64,000 bases of DNA from Pantoea brenneri (GTDB taxonomy: Bacteria > Pseudomonadota > Gammaproteobacteria > Enterobacterales > Enterobacteriaceae), in assembly GCA_002095305.1 (NCBI GenBank), contig MIEI01000008.1, forward strand, positions 30,734-94,733. The letters run 5' to 3'. The notes beneath the pieces are model-generated. The model searched no databases, was not told the origin of the DNA, and worked only from the letters and a program-made list of their open reading frames with translations. A program made the position numbers and the translations under genes. Below are positions 45,908 through 55,904 of the stretch, piece after piece (the first letter of the stretch is position 1; each line of letters begins with the position of its first letter).

Positions 45908-46800
45908 ATGAATATCGAGCTGCGCCATCTGCGCTATTTCATTGCGGTCGCCGAAGAATTGCATTTTGGCCGGGCGGCGCTGCGGCTGAATATTTCTCAG
46001 CCGCCGCTCAGTCAACAGATTATTCAGCTTGAGACTGAAACCGGTGCCCGGCTGTTTAATCGTACCAACGCAGCGTGCAGCTCACGGCCGCCGGTCAGCA
46101 GTTACTGCAGGATGCGCGCGCCATTCTGTTGCAGGTGGAACAGGCGGCTGACCGGGCGGCGCGGCTGCATCGTGGCGAAGAGGGAGAGCTGCGTATCGGC
46201 TTTACCTCCTCAGCGCCGTTTACCGCGGTGGTGTCCGATGCGCTGTACCAGTTTCGCCAGCGCTGGCCGCAGGTGCATATTCAGATGCAGGAGATCAACA
46301 CCCGCCAGCAGCTGGCCCCGCTGCATGACGGGCGGCTCGATCTCGGCGTGATGCGCAACACGCCGCTGCCGGCAGATTTGCGCCACCAGCTGCTGTTGAG
46401 TGAACCGCTGTATGCGGTGGTGCACTGGGCGCATCCGCTGGCCACGGCAGACAGGATTTCGGTCAGTGCGCTGGCGGATGAGCCGTTTGTGTTTTTCGAT
46501 CCGCAGGTCGGGACCGCACTCTACAGCGACATCCTGGCGCTGCTTCACCGCTACCAGATTAAGCCCTACATCACCCAGGAAGTGGGTGAGGCGATGACCA
46601 TTCTCGGTCTGGTAGCGACCGGGCTGGGCGTGTCAATTTTGCCCGCCTCATTTCGCCGGGCGCAACTGGCTGATGTCATCTGGCTGCCGCTGGCAGAAAG
46701 TGATGCTATTTCTGAACTGTGGTTAGTCTGGTCCGCAGAGCGCGAAATAAATGAGCAGATGCGCCACATGATGACGTTACTGCAGCAAAAAAAGGCGTAA
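45908..46800 (+). CDS. ynfL: LysR-family regulator YnfL, apparent frameshift
   Basis: Transcription factor whose N-terminus reads [30 protein letters not shown], with the helix-turn-helix at about residues 18-38. The frame breaks at 46069-46070: ACCAACGCAGC should be ACCAACCGCAGC. After adding one C the sequence [20 protein letters not shown] continues normally to 46800, for 297 residues, a standard LysR size. Divergent from ynfM and followed by mlc, the E. coli arrangement. Confidence 0.9.
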
Positions 46801-46930
46801 CTCTGGCCGGTCCCGACGACAATGTGTGCGATAAATCACATTTCTAATCAAATATTTGACGCTGCCGCCTGATCTGCCTCACCATGACGCATGTTTATTT
46901 AGAAGCGCGAAAATAACCGGGAGCAGGGTT

Positions 46931-48147
46931 GTGAATCTGGACAGTCAACCTGGCCATATTGACCAAATTAAGCAAACCAATGCAGGCGTCGTTTATCGAT
47001 TAATTGATCAATTCGGTCCTATTTCGCGTATCGAACTTTCCCGACGCGCCCAGCTCGCGCCAGCCAGCATCACTAAAATCGTGCGTGAAATGCTGGATGC
47101 CCATCTGGTGCAGGAGACGGAGTTTCAGGAGCCAGGCAGCCGCGGCCGTCCGGCGATTGGGCTGATCCTCGACACTGACGCCTGGCACTATCTGGCGATT
47201 CGCCTGCACCGTGGCGCCATGACCTTTACCCTGCGCGACCTTAGCAGCCGGGAACTGGTGGAGGATAGCCTGCCGCTGCCGGATGAATCGGCTCAGCCGC
47301 TGCTGACCGCGCTAATCGACCAGGTTGACGCCTTCTTTATTCGTCACCAGCAGCAGCTGGAACGCCTGACCGCCATCGCCGTGACCCTGCCAGGATTGAT
47401 TAATGCCGCTTCTGGCGTGGTGCACCGTTTGCCCGGATATCAGGTACGCGACATGCCGCTCGGCGATGCGCTGGCGGCCCGCACCGGGGTACCGGTATTT
47501 GTTCAGCATGATATTTCCGCCTGGACGCTGGCAGAATCGCTGTTTGGTGCCTCACGCGGCGCAGAAGATGTGATTCAGATTGTGATTGATGAAACGGTCG
47601 GGGCTGGCGTGATCAGCGGCGGGCAACTGCTGCATAAACGCGGCCGGGCGCTGGTGGAAATCGGCCATACCCAGATCGATCCCTACGGCCAGCAGTGCTA
47701 TTGCGGCAACCACGGCTGCCTCGAGACGGTGGCCAGCATCGGCAGTCTGCTGGCGCTGGCCGCTCAGCGTCTGCGACCCAGCCTGACAGCCTGCTGCACA
47801 ATCAGCCGCTGACGCTGGCATCACTCTGTGCGGCGGCGCAGTCCGGCGATCGACTGGCGCGCGACACCATTGCCAGCGTTGGTCATCATGTGGGCCGCAT
47901 CCTGGCGATGATGGTGAATATCTTTAATCCGCAACATATTCTTATCGGTTCACCGCTCAATGCCGCGGCAGACGTGCTGTTTCCGGCGGTCAGCAACACC
48001 ATTCTGCAACAGTCGCTGCCCGCTTACAGTGCCAGTATTCAGCTGGCACCCACTGCGTTTAGCGAGCCGGGAACGCTGGGCGGCGCGGCGCTGATCAAAG
48101 ATGCACTCTATAGCGGTTACCTGTTAGTGAAGCTATTGCAAGGTTAA
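46931..48147 (+). CDS. mlc: Glucose-responsive repressor Mlc (DgsA), apparent frameshift
   Basis: ROK-family global repressor of PTS sugar genes (ptsG, manXYZ, malT); it is sequestered at the membrane by dephosphorylated PtsG. The N-terminus PGHIDQIKQTNAGVVYRLID and the helix-turn-helix LSRRAQLAPASITKIVREML (about residues 36-55) match E. coli Mlc nearly residue for residue. The ROK zinc motif CYCGNHGCLE is at about 257-266. The frame breaks near 47783 (CCC reduced to CC), truncating the ROK domain; one added C restores 405 residues (E. coli 406). Start at the GTG at 46931 with GGAG and AGGG upstream. Confidence 0.93.
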
Positions 48148-48261
48148 GCCTGACTAATCTTGCGCTAACGCAATCTGTTCTCATCTTCCATTCCTTAAAA
48201 TGCGGATTATTAGTAGGGTTAATCGCCGATTAGCCGTAACCGGTTTGAGAGGAGAAGTAGA

Positions 48262-48960
48262 GTGAAGAGACTATTTGTTACCGGCACCGACACCGCAGTC
48301 GGTAAAACCGTGGTATCGCGTGCGCTGTTACAAAGTTTTATCAAAGCAAACCTCAGCGCAGTCGGATACAAACCCGTGGCGCGCTGCGCAGTAAAAACCG
48401 CTGACGGCCTGCGCAATAAAGATGCGCAGGTGCTGCAAAGTGCCTCTTCTGTTGCGCTGCCGTATCAGGCCATCAATCCACTGCTGTTTGAGGAACAGGA
48501 GATCGCTACCCATAGCGGTCAGGCGATCCACTACGAATTACTGACGCAGGGGCTGAATAGCCTGACGGAGCAGGCAGATCGGGTGGTAGTGGAGGGCACT
48601 GGCGGCTGGCGCAGCCTGATGAATGATGCGCGTCCACTCTCTGGCTGGGTGATTGAGCAGCAGTTACCGGTAGTGCTGGTGGTGGGGATTCAGTCTGGCT
48701 GTATCAGCCATGCGTTGCTCACGGCTGAAGCTATCCGACAGGATGGATTACCGCTGGTTGGATGGGTTGCCAACCGCATCAATCCGGGTCTGGCGCAATA
48801 CAGCGATATCATCGAAGTGCTGCGTGAAAAAATCCCGGCACCGCTGCTGGGTGAACTGCCCTACCTGCCGCGTGCCGAACAACGCGATCTGACCGCCTAC
48901 ATCGATATCTCACTGCTGGATCGGCCCAGCCTGCATCATGTGAGTGCAAAGATCGCCTGA
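48262..48960 (+). CDS. ynfK: Dethiobiotin synthetase-like protein BioD2 (YnfK)
   Basis: ATP-dependent carboxylase family that closes the ureido ring of biotin. P-loop GTDTAVGKTVVSRAL at residues 8-22, VGYKPVA, VEGTGGW with the switch glycines, and VANRINP. Length 232 residues, as in the second BioD copy of E. coli (YnfK). No other biotin genes are in the window. GAGGAG lies 6 to 7 bases before the start, which is GTG at 48262. Downstream of mlc by 114 bases, as in E. coli. Confidence 0.92.
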   Translation: MKRLFVTGTDTAVGKTVVSRALLQSFIKANLSAVGYKPVARCAVKTADGLRNKDAQVLQSASSVALPYQAINPLLFEEQEIATHSGQAIHYELLTQGLNSLTEQADRVVVEGTGGWRSLMNDARPLSGWVIEQQLPVVLVVGIQSGCISHALLTAEAIRQDGLPLVGWVANRINPGLAQYSDIIEVLREKIPAPLLGELPYLPRAEQRDLTAYIDISLLDRPSLHHVSAKIA

Positions 48961-48986
48961 TCATGAAACAAAACAAGTCATCTTCC

Positions 48987-49022
48987 CCGGTGGTGAACGT
49001 AAAGTTGCAGGTTCGCCACCGG
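48987..49022. promoter_or_regulatory. Hairpin/dyad between ynfK and the nucleobase permease
   Basis: Twelve-base arms, 48987-48998 and 49011-49022, complementary at 11 of 12 positions with the remaining pair G-U capable, 12-base loop. It may end the ynfK transcript or be an activator site for the sigma-54-like promoter 70 bases downstream. Confidence 0.45.
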
Positions 49023-49090
49023 CCACATCAGGAAATTTTATCCCGATTTTTCAGTCACCTGGCCTGAGAGGCGAGATGAGGCTGAGGTAA

Positions 49091-49106
49091 TGGCGCAAAA
49101 AATGCA
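49091..49106 (+). promoter_or_regulatory. Sigma-54-like promoter of the nucleobase permease
   Basis: TGGCGCAAAAAATGCA keeps GG and GC exactly 10 bases apart and matches TGGCACG-N4-TTGCA at 9 of 12 defined positions. It lies 36 bases before the permease start. Weaker than the guaD promoter but in the same functional context. Confidence 0.45.
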
Positions 49107-49141
49107 TTAATCCGGCTAATCACTGTTGCCGGAGCACCGTC

Positions 49142-50529
49142 ATGTCGCAATCACACGAGCAAGGTTTGTTATATGGGCTGGATGCCCGTATTGGTCCCGT
49201 CCCGGCGTTTTTCGCCGCCCTGCAGCATCTGCTTGCCAGCGTGGTTGGCATCATCACTCCGCCGCTGATTATCGGTTCGGTATTGGGGCTACAGGCCTAT
49301 ATTCCCTACCTGATCAGCATGTCACTGTTGGTCTCGGGCCTTGGCACGTTTTTACAGGCCCGGCGCTTTTTCGGCGTCGGAGCGGGATGATCTGCCTGCA
49401 GGGAACCAGCTTCGCCTTTCTGGGGGTGCTGCTGTCAGGCGGTCTGATGGTGAAGGCGCGCGGCGGATCGCCAGAAGAGATCATGGCGATGCTGTTCGGC
49501 TGCAATCTGGTGGCAGCGCTGATCCCAATTCTGATTAGCCGCTGCGTCGGTCCGTTACGCAAAGTGCTGACCCCGGTAGTGACCGGCACGGTCATTACCC
49601 TGATTGGTATCAGCCTGATCAAAGTCAGCATCACCGACTGGGCTGGCGGTCACAACGCCCGTGATTTTGGTGCTCCCGGCAATCTGGCGCTGGGCGCGCT
49701 GACGCTGCTGGTAATCGTGGCGCTCAATCGTGCGCGTAACCGCTGGACCAGACTGGTGGCGGTCGTGGCCGGAATTGTAGTGGGCTGCATCGCGGCAGCG
49801 TTAACCGGCCATCTGCAACTGAAAGCGCCGGACCACAGCGCGGCGCTGGTGCTGCCTGCGCTGTTTAAGTTCGGCTTTGCCTTTGACTGGACCATTTTCT
49901 TGCCAATTGCGCTGGTGTCGGTGATCGCGGTGATTGAAGCGGTGGGCGATCTCACCGCCAATTGCCTGATATCACAACAGCCGATCGGCGGCACCGCGTT
50001 CCAGCAGCGTCTGCAGGGCGGCATTATGGCTGACGGCGTCAGCTGTCTGCTGGCAGCCATTTTCTCGGCATTCCCGAACACCACCTTTGCGCAAAACAAT
50101 GGGGTGATCCAGATGACCGGCGTGGCCAGCCGCTATGTCGGAATGGTGCTGGGGTTGATGCTGGTGCTGCTTGGTCTGTTCCCGGCGGTCGGCTCTCTGT
50201 TACAGCAAATTCCGCCGCCGGTGCTGGGCGGGGCCACCATCGTGATGTTCGGCAGCGTAGTTGCCGCCGGCATCCGGGTGATGACGCAAACGCCTTTAGG
50301 ACGCCGTGAGATGCTGATCGTCGCGGTTTCTTTCGGCGTCGGCCTGGGCGTTGAAGCGGTGCCGGAAGTGCTGAAACAGTTACCACCGCTGATCAACACC
50401 CTGTTTGGTCATGCGGTCACTACCGGCGGTTTGCTGGCCATTCTGCTGAATATGGTATTGCCTGAGGAAGCGCGCGCCGTCTCTGTCGTACCGGCCAAAG
50501 CGCTGAGCGGCAGCGAAGAGCAGGCATAA
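49142..50529 (+). CDS. Xanthine/urate-type nucleobase:cation symporter (NCS2/NAT), apparent frameshift
   Basis: Inner-membrane purine importer of the nucleobase-ascorbate transporter family. N-terminal FFAALQHLLASVVGIITPPL carries the QH motif of helix 1; later AGMICLQGTSFAF, the family signature region QNNGVIQMTGVASRYVG and PPPVLGGATIVMFG. The frame breaks at 49384-49386: GCGGGATG should be GCGGGGATG. With one G restored the product has 462 residues (E. coli XanP 463). GGAG precedes the ATG at 49142. XanP, XanQ and UacT are all possible relatives; the purine-oxidising operon at 58-64 kb supports xanthine or urate. Confidence 0.88.
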
Positions 50530-50554
50530 AAAAAGGGCCATTACGGCCCTTTTT
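50530..50554. terminator. Bidirectional terminator, permease / osmV
   Basis: Perfect 10-base arms AAAAAGGGCC and GGCCCTTTTT around a 5-base loop between convergent genes. Confidence 0.88.
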
Positions 50555-50573
50555 CACTTAGCGGTGAGAGCGA

Positions 50574-51710
50574 TTACGGGTTCAGGCGGCGGCGGGTGCG
50601 GCCTGAGCTGAGGTAATCGGCGATGTAATCCTGTGAGATCTCACCGCTGTAGCGACCCTCTTCATCGACAATCGGCATCCAGACGGTGTTGTGCTCATAC
50701 AGTTTTGACAGCACGACGCGCAGGTTCTCTTCCGCTTTGCCGGTCACCTTAAAGGTGTGCAGGCGCTCTTCACAGCGGCCGCTGGCGTTACGCGCCTCAC
50801 GCCGTTTCACAAAGCCGAGCGGCTTGCCATCTTCATCCACCACGGTAATTGAGCGCATATCATTGTCATCCATGGTGCCGAAGGCTTCTTCCAGTGAGGT
50901 TGATCGCTGTACGGTGATGGTGGGCTGCTGATCGGTGACGTCACCCGCCTGCACCAGCAGCAGGCGTTTCAGCGTCCGGTCCTGACCGACAAACGATCCG
51001 ACAAAGTCGTTGGCTGGCGTTGCCAGCAGCTCGTCCGGGCTGGCGCACTGCACAATTTTACCCTGACCAAACACCGCGATTCGGTCACCGAGCTTCAGTG
51101 CTTCATCGATGTCATGACTCACCAGCATCACGGTTTTCTTCAGCTGACGCTGCATATCAAGAAATTCGTTCTGGATGACTTCACGGTTGATCGGGTCGAC
51201 CGCACCAAAAGGCTCATCCATCAGCAGCACCGGAGGATCAGCCGCCAGCGCGCGGATCACCCCGATACGCTGCTGCTGGCCACCCGACATTTCACGCGGG
51301 TAGCGATGCAGGAACTTGCTCGGGTCGAGCGCCACCATGCTCATCAACTCGGTGGCGCGCTCCCGGCAGCGTTTCTTGTCCCAGCCCAGCATGCGCGGCA
51401 CCACGGTAATGTTCTCTTCGATGGTCATGTTGGGAAACAGGCCAATCTGCTGGATCACATAGCCGATGTTACGGCGCAGCGTGGTGGTGTCCTGAGTGCT
51501 GGTATCTTCACCATTGATCAGGATGCGGCCGCTGGTGGCGGGGATCAGGCGGTTAATCATCTTCAGGGTCGTGGTTTTGCCGCAGCCCGATGGCCCCAGC
51601 AGCACGCACATCTCACCGGCTGGCACTTCCAGGCTAACGTTATCCACCGCTTTCATGGTGGTGCCGTTTTTCTGGGTAAAGGTTTTCGTCAGGTTTTCCA
51701 GTGTAATCAT
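50574..51710 (-). CDS. osmV: Osmoprotectant ABC transporter ATP-binding protein OsmV
   Basis: Cytoplasmic ATPase of an OsmU-type glycine betaine/choline-O-sulfate importer. Walker A GPSGCGKTTT (about residues 38-47), Q-loop, signature MSGGQQQRIGVIRALA, Walker B VLLMDEPFGAVDP and H-loop SHDIDEA; two CBS domains occupy about 255-375 and could sense ionic strength. 378 residues. The start overlaps the osmW stop by one base (TAATG). Last gene of a four-gene operon running from 54012. Confidence 0.92.
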   Translation of the reverse strand: MITLENLTKTFTQKNGTTMKAVDNVSLEVPAGEMCVLLGPSGCGKTTTLKMINRLIPATSGRILINGEDTSTQDTTTLRRNIGYVIQQIGLFPNMTIEENITVVPRMLGWDKKRCRERATELMSMVALDPSKFLHRYPREMSGGQQQRIGVIRALAADPPVLLMDEPFGAVDPINREVIQNEFLDMQRQLKKTVMLVSHDIDEALKLGDRIAVFGQGKIVQCASPDELLATPANDFVGSFVGQDRTLKRLLLVQAGDVTDQQPTITVQRSTSLEEAFGTMDDNDMRSITVVDEDGKPLGFVKRREARNASGRCEERLHTFKVTGKAEENLRVVLSKLYEHNTVWMPIVDEEGRYSGEISQDYIADYLSSGRTRRRLNP

Positions 51711-52357
51711 TATCGAATTCCCTTAGGAGTCAGCGCCTGCTGCAAACGGTGCAGCAGCCAGTCAAGAACAATCGCCAGCAGGCAAATCATTAACGCCCCG
51801 GCTATCAACATACGAATATCACTGCCGCTGATGCCGTCGAGCAACAGCTGACCCAAGCCACCGGCACCAATCACCGCGGCAATCGCCATGACGCCGACGT
51901 TCATCACTACCGCGGTGCGGATACCGCCGAAAATCACCGGCAGGGCCATCGGAATTTCCACCCAGCGTAATCGCTGCCAGAAGGTCATGCCGATGCCGCG
52001 ACCGGCTTCGCGCAGGCCGTCGGGCAGGTTCTCCAGCGCGGTATGGGTATTACGCACAATCGGCAGCAGCGAGTAGAGAAACACCGCGGTAATCGCCGGC
52101 AGGGCGCCAATGCCCTGACCGATGATTGAAAACAGCGGGATCATCAGGCCAAACAGCGCGATGGTCGGAATGGTCAGCACCACGGTGGCGATACCGAGGA
52201 TCGGCGTCGCCAGCCAGCGGACCCGGACAATCAGAATGCCAAGCGGCACGCCAATCACAATCGCCAGCCCAACCGCGACCAGCACCAGCCAGGTGTGCTG
52301 CCAGCTAAGCGTCAGCAGGCTGTTCCAGTTATCCATGATGTAGTGAAGGGTATCCAC
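51710..52357 (-). CDS. osmW: Osmoprotectant ABC transporter permease OsmW
   Basis: Inner-membrane permease, 215 residues, about five to six helices. The coupling motif EAGRGIGMTFWQRLRWVEIPMALPVIFGGIRTA is the EAA-type loop that contacts the ATPase. Lies between osmX (9-base gap) and osmV (1-base overlap). W versus Y is assigned by length and position, so the letter is less sure than the function. Confidence 0.87.
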   Translation of the reverse strand: MDTLHYIMDNWNSLLTLSWQHTWLVLVAVGLAIVIGVPLGILIVRVRWLATPILGIATVVLTIPTIALFGLMIPLFSIIGQGIGALPAITAVFLYSLLPIVRNTHTALENLPDGLREAGRGIGMTFWQRLRWVEIPMALPVIFGGIRTAVVMNVGVMAIAAVIGAGGLGQLLLDGISGSDIRMLIAGALMICLLAIVLDWLLHRLQQALTPKGIR

Positions 52358-52366
52358 AGTGCCTCC

Positions 52367-53278
52367 TTACAGCATGTTTTTGGATTTAAGGAAATCACGC
52401 GCCACCTGTTCCGGTGACTGGTGATCGATATCGACCCGCTTATTCATTTCGGTGATCGACTCATCGGTAATCAGCGGTGAAAGCTCATTCAGCGCCGCTT
52501 CCAGTCCCGGATGCCTCTCCAGCACATCTTTGCGCACCACCGGCGTGACGTTATAGCTCGGGAAGAAGTGCTTATCATCCTCCAGCACTTTCAGGTCGAA
52601 GCCTTTCACCCGACCGTCGGTGGTATAGATCAGACCGGCATCGACGAAGCCATCACGAATAGCGTTATAGACCAGTCCGGGGTCCATCTGACGGATCTGC
52701 GGTCGATCCAGCGCCATGTTGTAGGTCTTCTGCAACGGCTTCATGCCGTCTGAGCGGCCGGAGAATTCCAGATCCAGCCCCAGTCGCCAGTTGTGTTCCG
52801 GGTCCTGTTTACGCACCTGCTCCAGCTTCGTCACCAGCTGCGACAGGGTGGTGATCCCCTCTTTTTCCGCCCGCTGCCGGGTCATGGCAAAGGCGTAGGT
52901 ATTGTTCATCGGAGCCGGGTTCAGCCATACCAGCCCCAGCTTCGCATCAAGTTTCTTCACCGTTTCATACGCCTGCTCAGAAGACATCGGCTGGCTGATA
53001 TGGTTAAAGATGATCAACGACGTACCGGTATATTCCCAGGTCATGTCGATCTGCTTGTTCAGCAGCGCATTACGGCCGATGGTGGTGGCGATATTGCGCT
53101 TCGGGATCACCTCAAAGCCCTTTTTCTCTAACCACATCACCGTCATTGCCGACAGGATATGCTGCTCGGTAAAGCTCTTGGTCGCCATCACCAGCGGGGC
53201 GGCGGCCTGTGCAGTCTGGCTCAGGGCCAGCGTCGCCATCACGGCAAGTGCACTCTGTTTAATCCAGCGCGTTAGCAT
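52367..53278 (-). CDS. osmX: Osmoprotectant-binding periplasmic protein OsmX
   Basis: OpuAC/ProX-type substrate-binding protein, 303 residues with a signal peptide cleaved after residues AQA (about 25). [13 protein letters not shown] and [14 protein letters not shown] are family motifs; aromatic residues that cage quaternary ammonium groups are plausible in the latter. AAGGAA precedes the ATG. Second gene of the operon. Confidence 0.9.
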   Translation of the reverse strand: MLTRWIKQSALAVMATLALSQTAQAAAPLVMATKSFTEQHILSAMTVMWLEKKGFEVIPKRNIATTIGRNALLNKQIDMTWEYTGTSLIIFNHISQPMSSEQAYETVKKLDAKLGLVWLNPAPMNNTYAFAMTRQRAEKEGITTLSQLVTKLEQVRKQDPEHNWRLGLDLEFSGRSDGMKPLQKTYNMALDRPQIRQMDPGLVYNAIRDGFVDAGLIYTTDGRVKGFDLKVLEDDKHFFPSYNVTPVVRKDVLERHPGLEAALNELSPLITDESITEMNKRVDIDHQSPEQVARDFLKSKNML

Positions 53279-53295
53279 CGCAAAGTTCCTTATCG

Positions 53296-54012
53296 TTATG
53301 CCGCAGCGTGCGGACTGAGAAAGCGGCCCAGTGCGGCCAGCAGCATATCCAGCACCAGTGCCACCAGTGCCGTTGCCACCGCGCCGAGAATCAGCGTCGG
53401 GAAGTCATTGAGGTAGATACCGGGAAAGATCAGCTCGCCGAAGCTGCTGGCACCAATCAGAAACGCCAGCGGCGCGGTGCCAACATTGATGGCAGTGGCG
53501 ATGCGCACGCCGGTCAGGATAACCGGCAGTGCATTTGGAATTTCGACCTGGCGCAGACGCTGCATTTTGGTCATGCCGATGCCGTTGGCGGCTTCGATCA
53601 GCGAGGCGGGCACTGCGCTCAGACCGGAGAAGGTGTTACGCACGATAGGCAGCAGAGAAGCGAGAAACAGCGCGATCAGCGCCGGACGGTCGCCGATGCC
53701 GATAATCACCATCGCTAATGCCAGCACCGCCAGCGGTGGCAGGGTATTGCCGACGTTAAAAATCTGCATCACATATTCAGCCCAGCGACGGGCAAAAGGG
53801 CGGCTGAGGATGATGCCGCTGGGAATACCGACCAGCAGGGCGAACAGCATCGACCAGAAGACTAAAAACAGATGTTGTTGTCCGAGATAGAGCAGATCGA
53901 CCTTTCTGGCGACTAGCTGGTCCCAGCCGAGGCCCCAGATTAGCGCGCCGATCACCGCAGCCACCGCCAGCAGTGCCAGACCGGCACGGCGGACCAGTGA
54001 AGCATTTTGCAT
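53296..54012 (-). CDS. osmY: Osmoprotectant ABC transporter permease OsmY-type
   Basis: First gene of the operon: inner-membrane permease, 238 residues, with six hydrophobic segments and the EAA-like loop [39 protein letters not shown]. Similar to osmW over the core, as usual for paired permeases. The symbol follows the Salmonella OsmU naming (osmVWXY), not the unrelated periplasmic OsmY of E. coli. Promoter expected in the 391-base gap upstream. Confidence 0.85.
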   Translation of the reverse strand: MQNASLVRRAGLALLAVAAVIGALIWGLGWDQLVARKVDLLYLGQQHLFLVFWSMLFALLVGIPSGIILSRPFARRWAEYVMQIFNVGNTLPPLAVLALAMVIIGIGDRPALIALFLASLLPIVRNTFSGLSAVPASLIEAANGIGMTKMQRLRQVEIPNALPVILTGVRIATAINVGTAPLAFLIGASSFGELIFPGIYLNDFPTLILGAVATALVALVLDMLLAALGRFLSPHAAA

Positions 54013-54403
54013 AAGGGAGTCTCCCTGATAACGATCTCAATTGTTATAACAACCAATAACAGCCCGACAGAAGCAGCAAAAACGGCCACGGCTCCCAATA
54101 CCGAAACTGCGATAAAATGTAGATAAAATGACTGTTTATCTACGCTTTTTCAGTGAATACTGAGAAAGAAGCCTTATTGCTATAGCAGCCTGAAGCGAAG
54201 CGCGCTAGCTTTTTAGCCTTAAATCAGGGGATTAAAAACTGGTTAAAATAGTGTTAAAGCCGCGTGGTGATTGGGCTGATGCATCAATGAAAAATTTTCA
54301 TCGACTTTGGGTGACAACGTCACAGAAGCGACCAATGATGCGCACTGACGGGAAACTGCACTGGCGGATTTTCAGCTACGCTTGCAGCTAAAAAAGGAAC
54401 CCT
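54013..54403. other. Divergent regulatory region, osm operon / MFS
   Basis: A 391-base gap. It contains a perfect inverted repeat (54119-54127 and 54135-54143), an imperfect one (54145-54154 and 54159-54168), and two direct copies of GATAAAATG 11 bases apart at 54111-54119 and 54122-54130. No gene is visible. These sites sit nearer the osm operon. Confidence 0.55.
54119..54143. promoter_or_regulatory. Inverted repeat GTAGATAAA / TTTATCTAC
   Basis: Perfect 9-base arms spaced by 7 bases in the osm/MFS divergent region, centred 119 bases upstream of the osm operon. Possible operator or leader hairpin; regulator unknown. Confidence 0.5.
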
Positions 54404-55870
54404 ATGACTGAAAGCGCACAACTCCAGACCGGACACCGACACTGGATTTTAATTGCCTGTATGCTGGCGATGTTTATGGCGGCAATTGAAGTCACCATCG
54501 TTGCCACCGCTATGCCCACCATCATTGCCGAACTGGGCGGTTTTTCGCAGTTTGGCTGGGTATTTTCCATCTATCTGCTGACCCAGGCGGTCAGCGTGCC
54601 GCTCTATGGACGTCTGGCGGATCTGTACGGCCGTAAGATGATGTTTTTTATCGGCACCGCGATTTTTCTTATTGGCTCAGTGCTGTGCGGTTTCGCCCAC
54701 AGCATGACCTGGCTGATCCTGTTCCGCGCCTTTCAGGGATTGGGGGCAGGTGCCATCATGCCGCTCAGCTCGACTATCGTGGCGGACATCTACTCACCGC
54801 GCGAGCGCGCCAGCGTGCAGGGCTGGCTCTCCAGCGTCTGGGGCGTTGCGGCCATCGTCGGTCCGCTGACCGGTGCCTGGCTGGTGCAGCACTTTAGCTG
54901 GTCGGTAATTTTCTGGGTCAATCTGCCAATAGGGCTGATCAGCATGCTGATGCTGGCGCGCTGGTTGCCGGCTCATCAGCAGGAACAGCAGCGACAGTCG
55001 CTGAACCTGGCCGGCAGTGGCTGGCTGATGCTGTGCGTCAGCGCATTGCTGGTTGCGCTGCTGCAGGCAGAACAGCTCGGCTTATGGCTAATCCCGTTCC
55101 TGCTGTTTTCGCTGTTTGCCGGCTGGATGCTGAAACGTCATGAGCAGCGGGCCGACGCGCCGCTGTTTCCGCTGATTATCTGGCGCAGCCGACTGATTAT
55201 TGCCGGTAACGCCGGCAACCTGATTATCGGGGCCGCCATGATGGGGATCAGCGCTTTCCTGCCGACCTGGATTCAGGGCATTGGTGGCGGCTCGCCGCTG
55301 CAGGCGGGCAGCGCCCTGGCAATGATGTCGATTGGCTGGCCGCTGGCCAGTACCCTGAGCGGAAGGCTGATGCTGCGCACCTCTTATCGCTTTACCGCCC
55401 AGTCAGGGGCGCTGTTGCTGATTAGCGGCAGCGCCTTATTGCTGCTGTTGCGGCCCGACAGTTCGCTGTATCAGGCTGGTTTTACCGCCTTTGTCATCGG
55501 GACCGGAATGGGAATGACCAGCACCACGTTTCTGGTTTCGGTGCAGAATCAGGCGGATTACGAAATTCGCGGCATCTGTACCGCCTCGATCATGTTCAGC
55601 CGGATGATCGGCTCAGCGATTGGCACCGCCATCATGGGCGCCGTACTGAACCTTAATTTACACTGGCGGTTGCCGCAGGCGCAGGACCCGGTGCAGCAGA
55701 TTATGGCCGATGAGAGTCGCCGTCAGCTGACGCCGGAGACGCTACAGCAGATGGTGCAGGCGATTGCCGCTTCACTGCATTGGGTATTTGTGGTGGCACT
55801 GGTGATTGCGCTGTTTGCGCTGGGAGTGGCATGGATGATGCCGCGTCAACGGCCTGAGCATGCGGAGTAG
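54404..55870 (+). CDS. Multidrug MFS transporter, DHA2 (EmrB/QacA) type
   Basis: Drug:H+ antiporter with about 14 membrane helices in 488 residues. Motif A-like RLADLYGRKMMFF between helices 2 and 3 and the antiporter motif C region GVAAIVGPLTGAWLVQHFSWSVIFWVNLPIG in helix 5 are clear. AAGGA lies 7 bases before the ATG. No membrane-fusion partner is adjacent, so it acts as a single-component pump. Substrate unknown. Confidence 0.9.
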   Translation: MTESAQLQTGHRHWILIACMLAMFMAAIEVTIVATAMPTIIAELGGFSQFGWVFSIYLLTQAVSVPLYGRLADLYGRKMMFFIGTAIFLIGSVLCGFAHSMTWLILFRAFQGLGAGAIMPLSSTIVADIYSPRERASVQGWLSSVWGVAAIVGPLTGAWLVQHFSWSVIFWVNLPIGLISMLMLARWLPAHQQEQQRQSLNLAGSGWLMLCVSALLVALLQAEQLGLWLIPFLLFSLFAGWMLKRHEQRADAPLFPLIIWRSRLIIAGNAGNLIIGAAMMGISAFLPTWIQGIGGGSPLQAGSALAMMSIGWPLASTLSGRLMLRTSYRFTAQSGALLLISGSALLLLLRPDSSLYQAGFTAFVIGTGMGMTSTTFLVSVQNQADYEIRGICTASIMFSRMIGSAIGTAIMGAVLNLNLHWRLPQAQDPVQQIMADESRRQLTPETLQQMVQAIAASLHWVFVVALVIALFALGVAWMMPRQRPEHAE

Positions 55871-55872
55871 TG

Positions 55873-55899
55873 AGCAGGGCGACAGGACGTCGCCCTGCT
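55873..55899. terminator. Terminator between the MFS gene and ynfD
   Basis: Perfect 11-base arms (55873-55883, 55889-55899), 5-base loop; followed by GTTATTT. Between convergent genes. Confidence 0.75.
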
Positions 55900-55904
55900 G
55901 TTAT

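Noticed and set aside
48961..49141. Purine-type riboswitch before the nucleobase permease
   Set aside because: The stem-loop does not show the three-helix layout or conserved core of known purine or xanthine riboswitches, as far as I can judge by eye.
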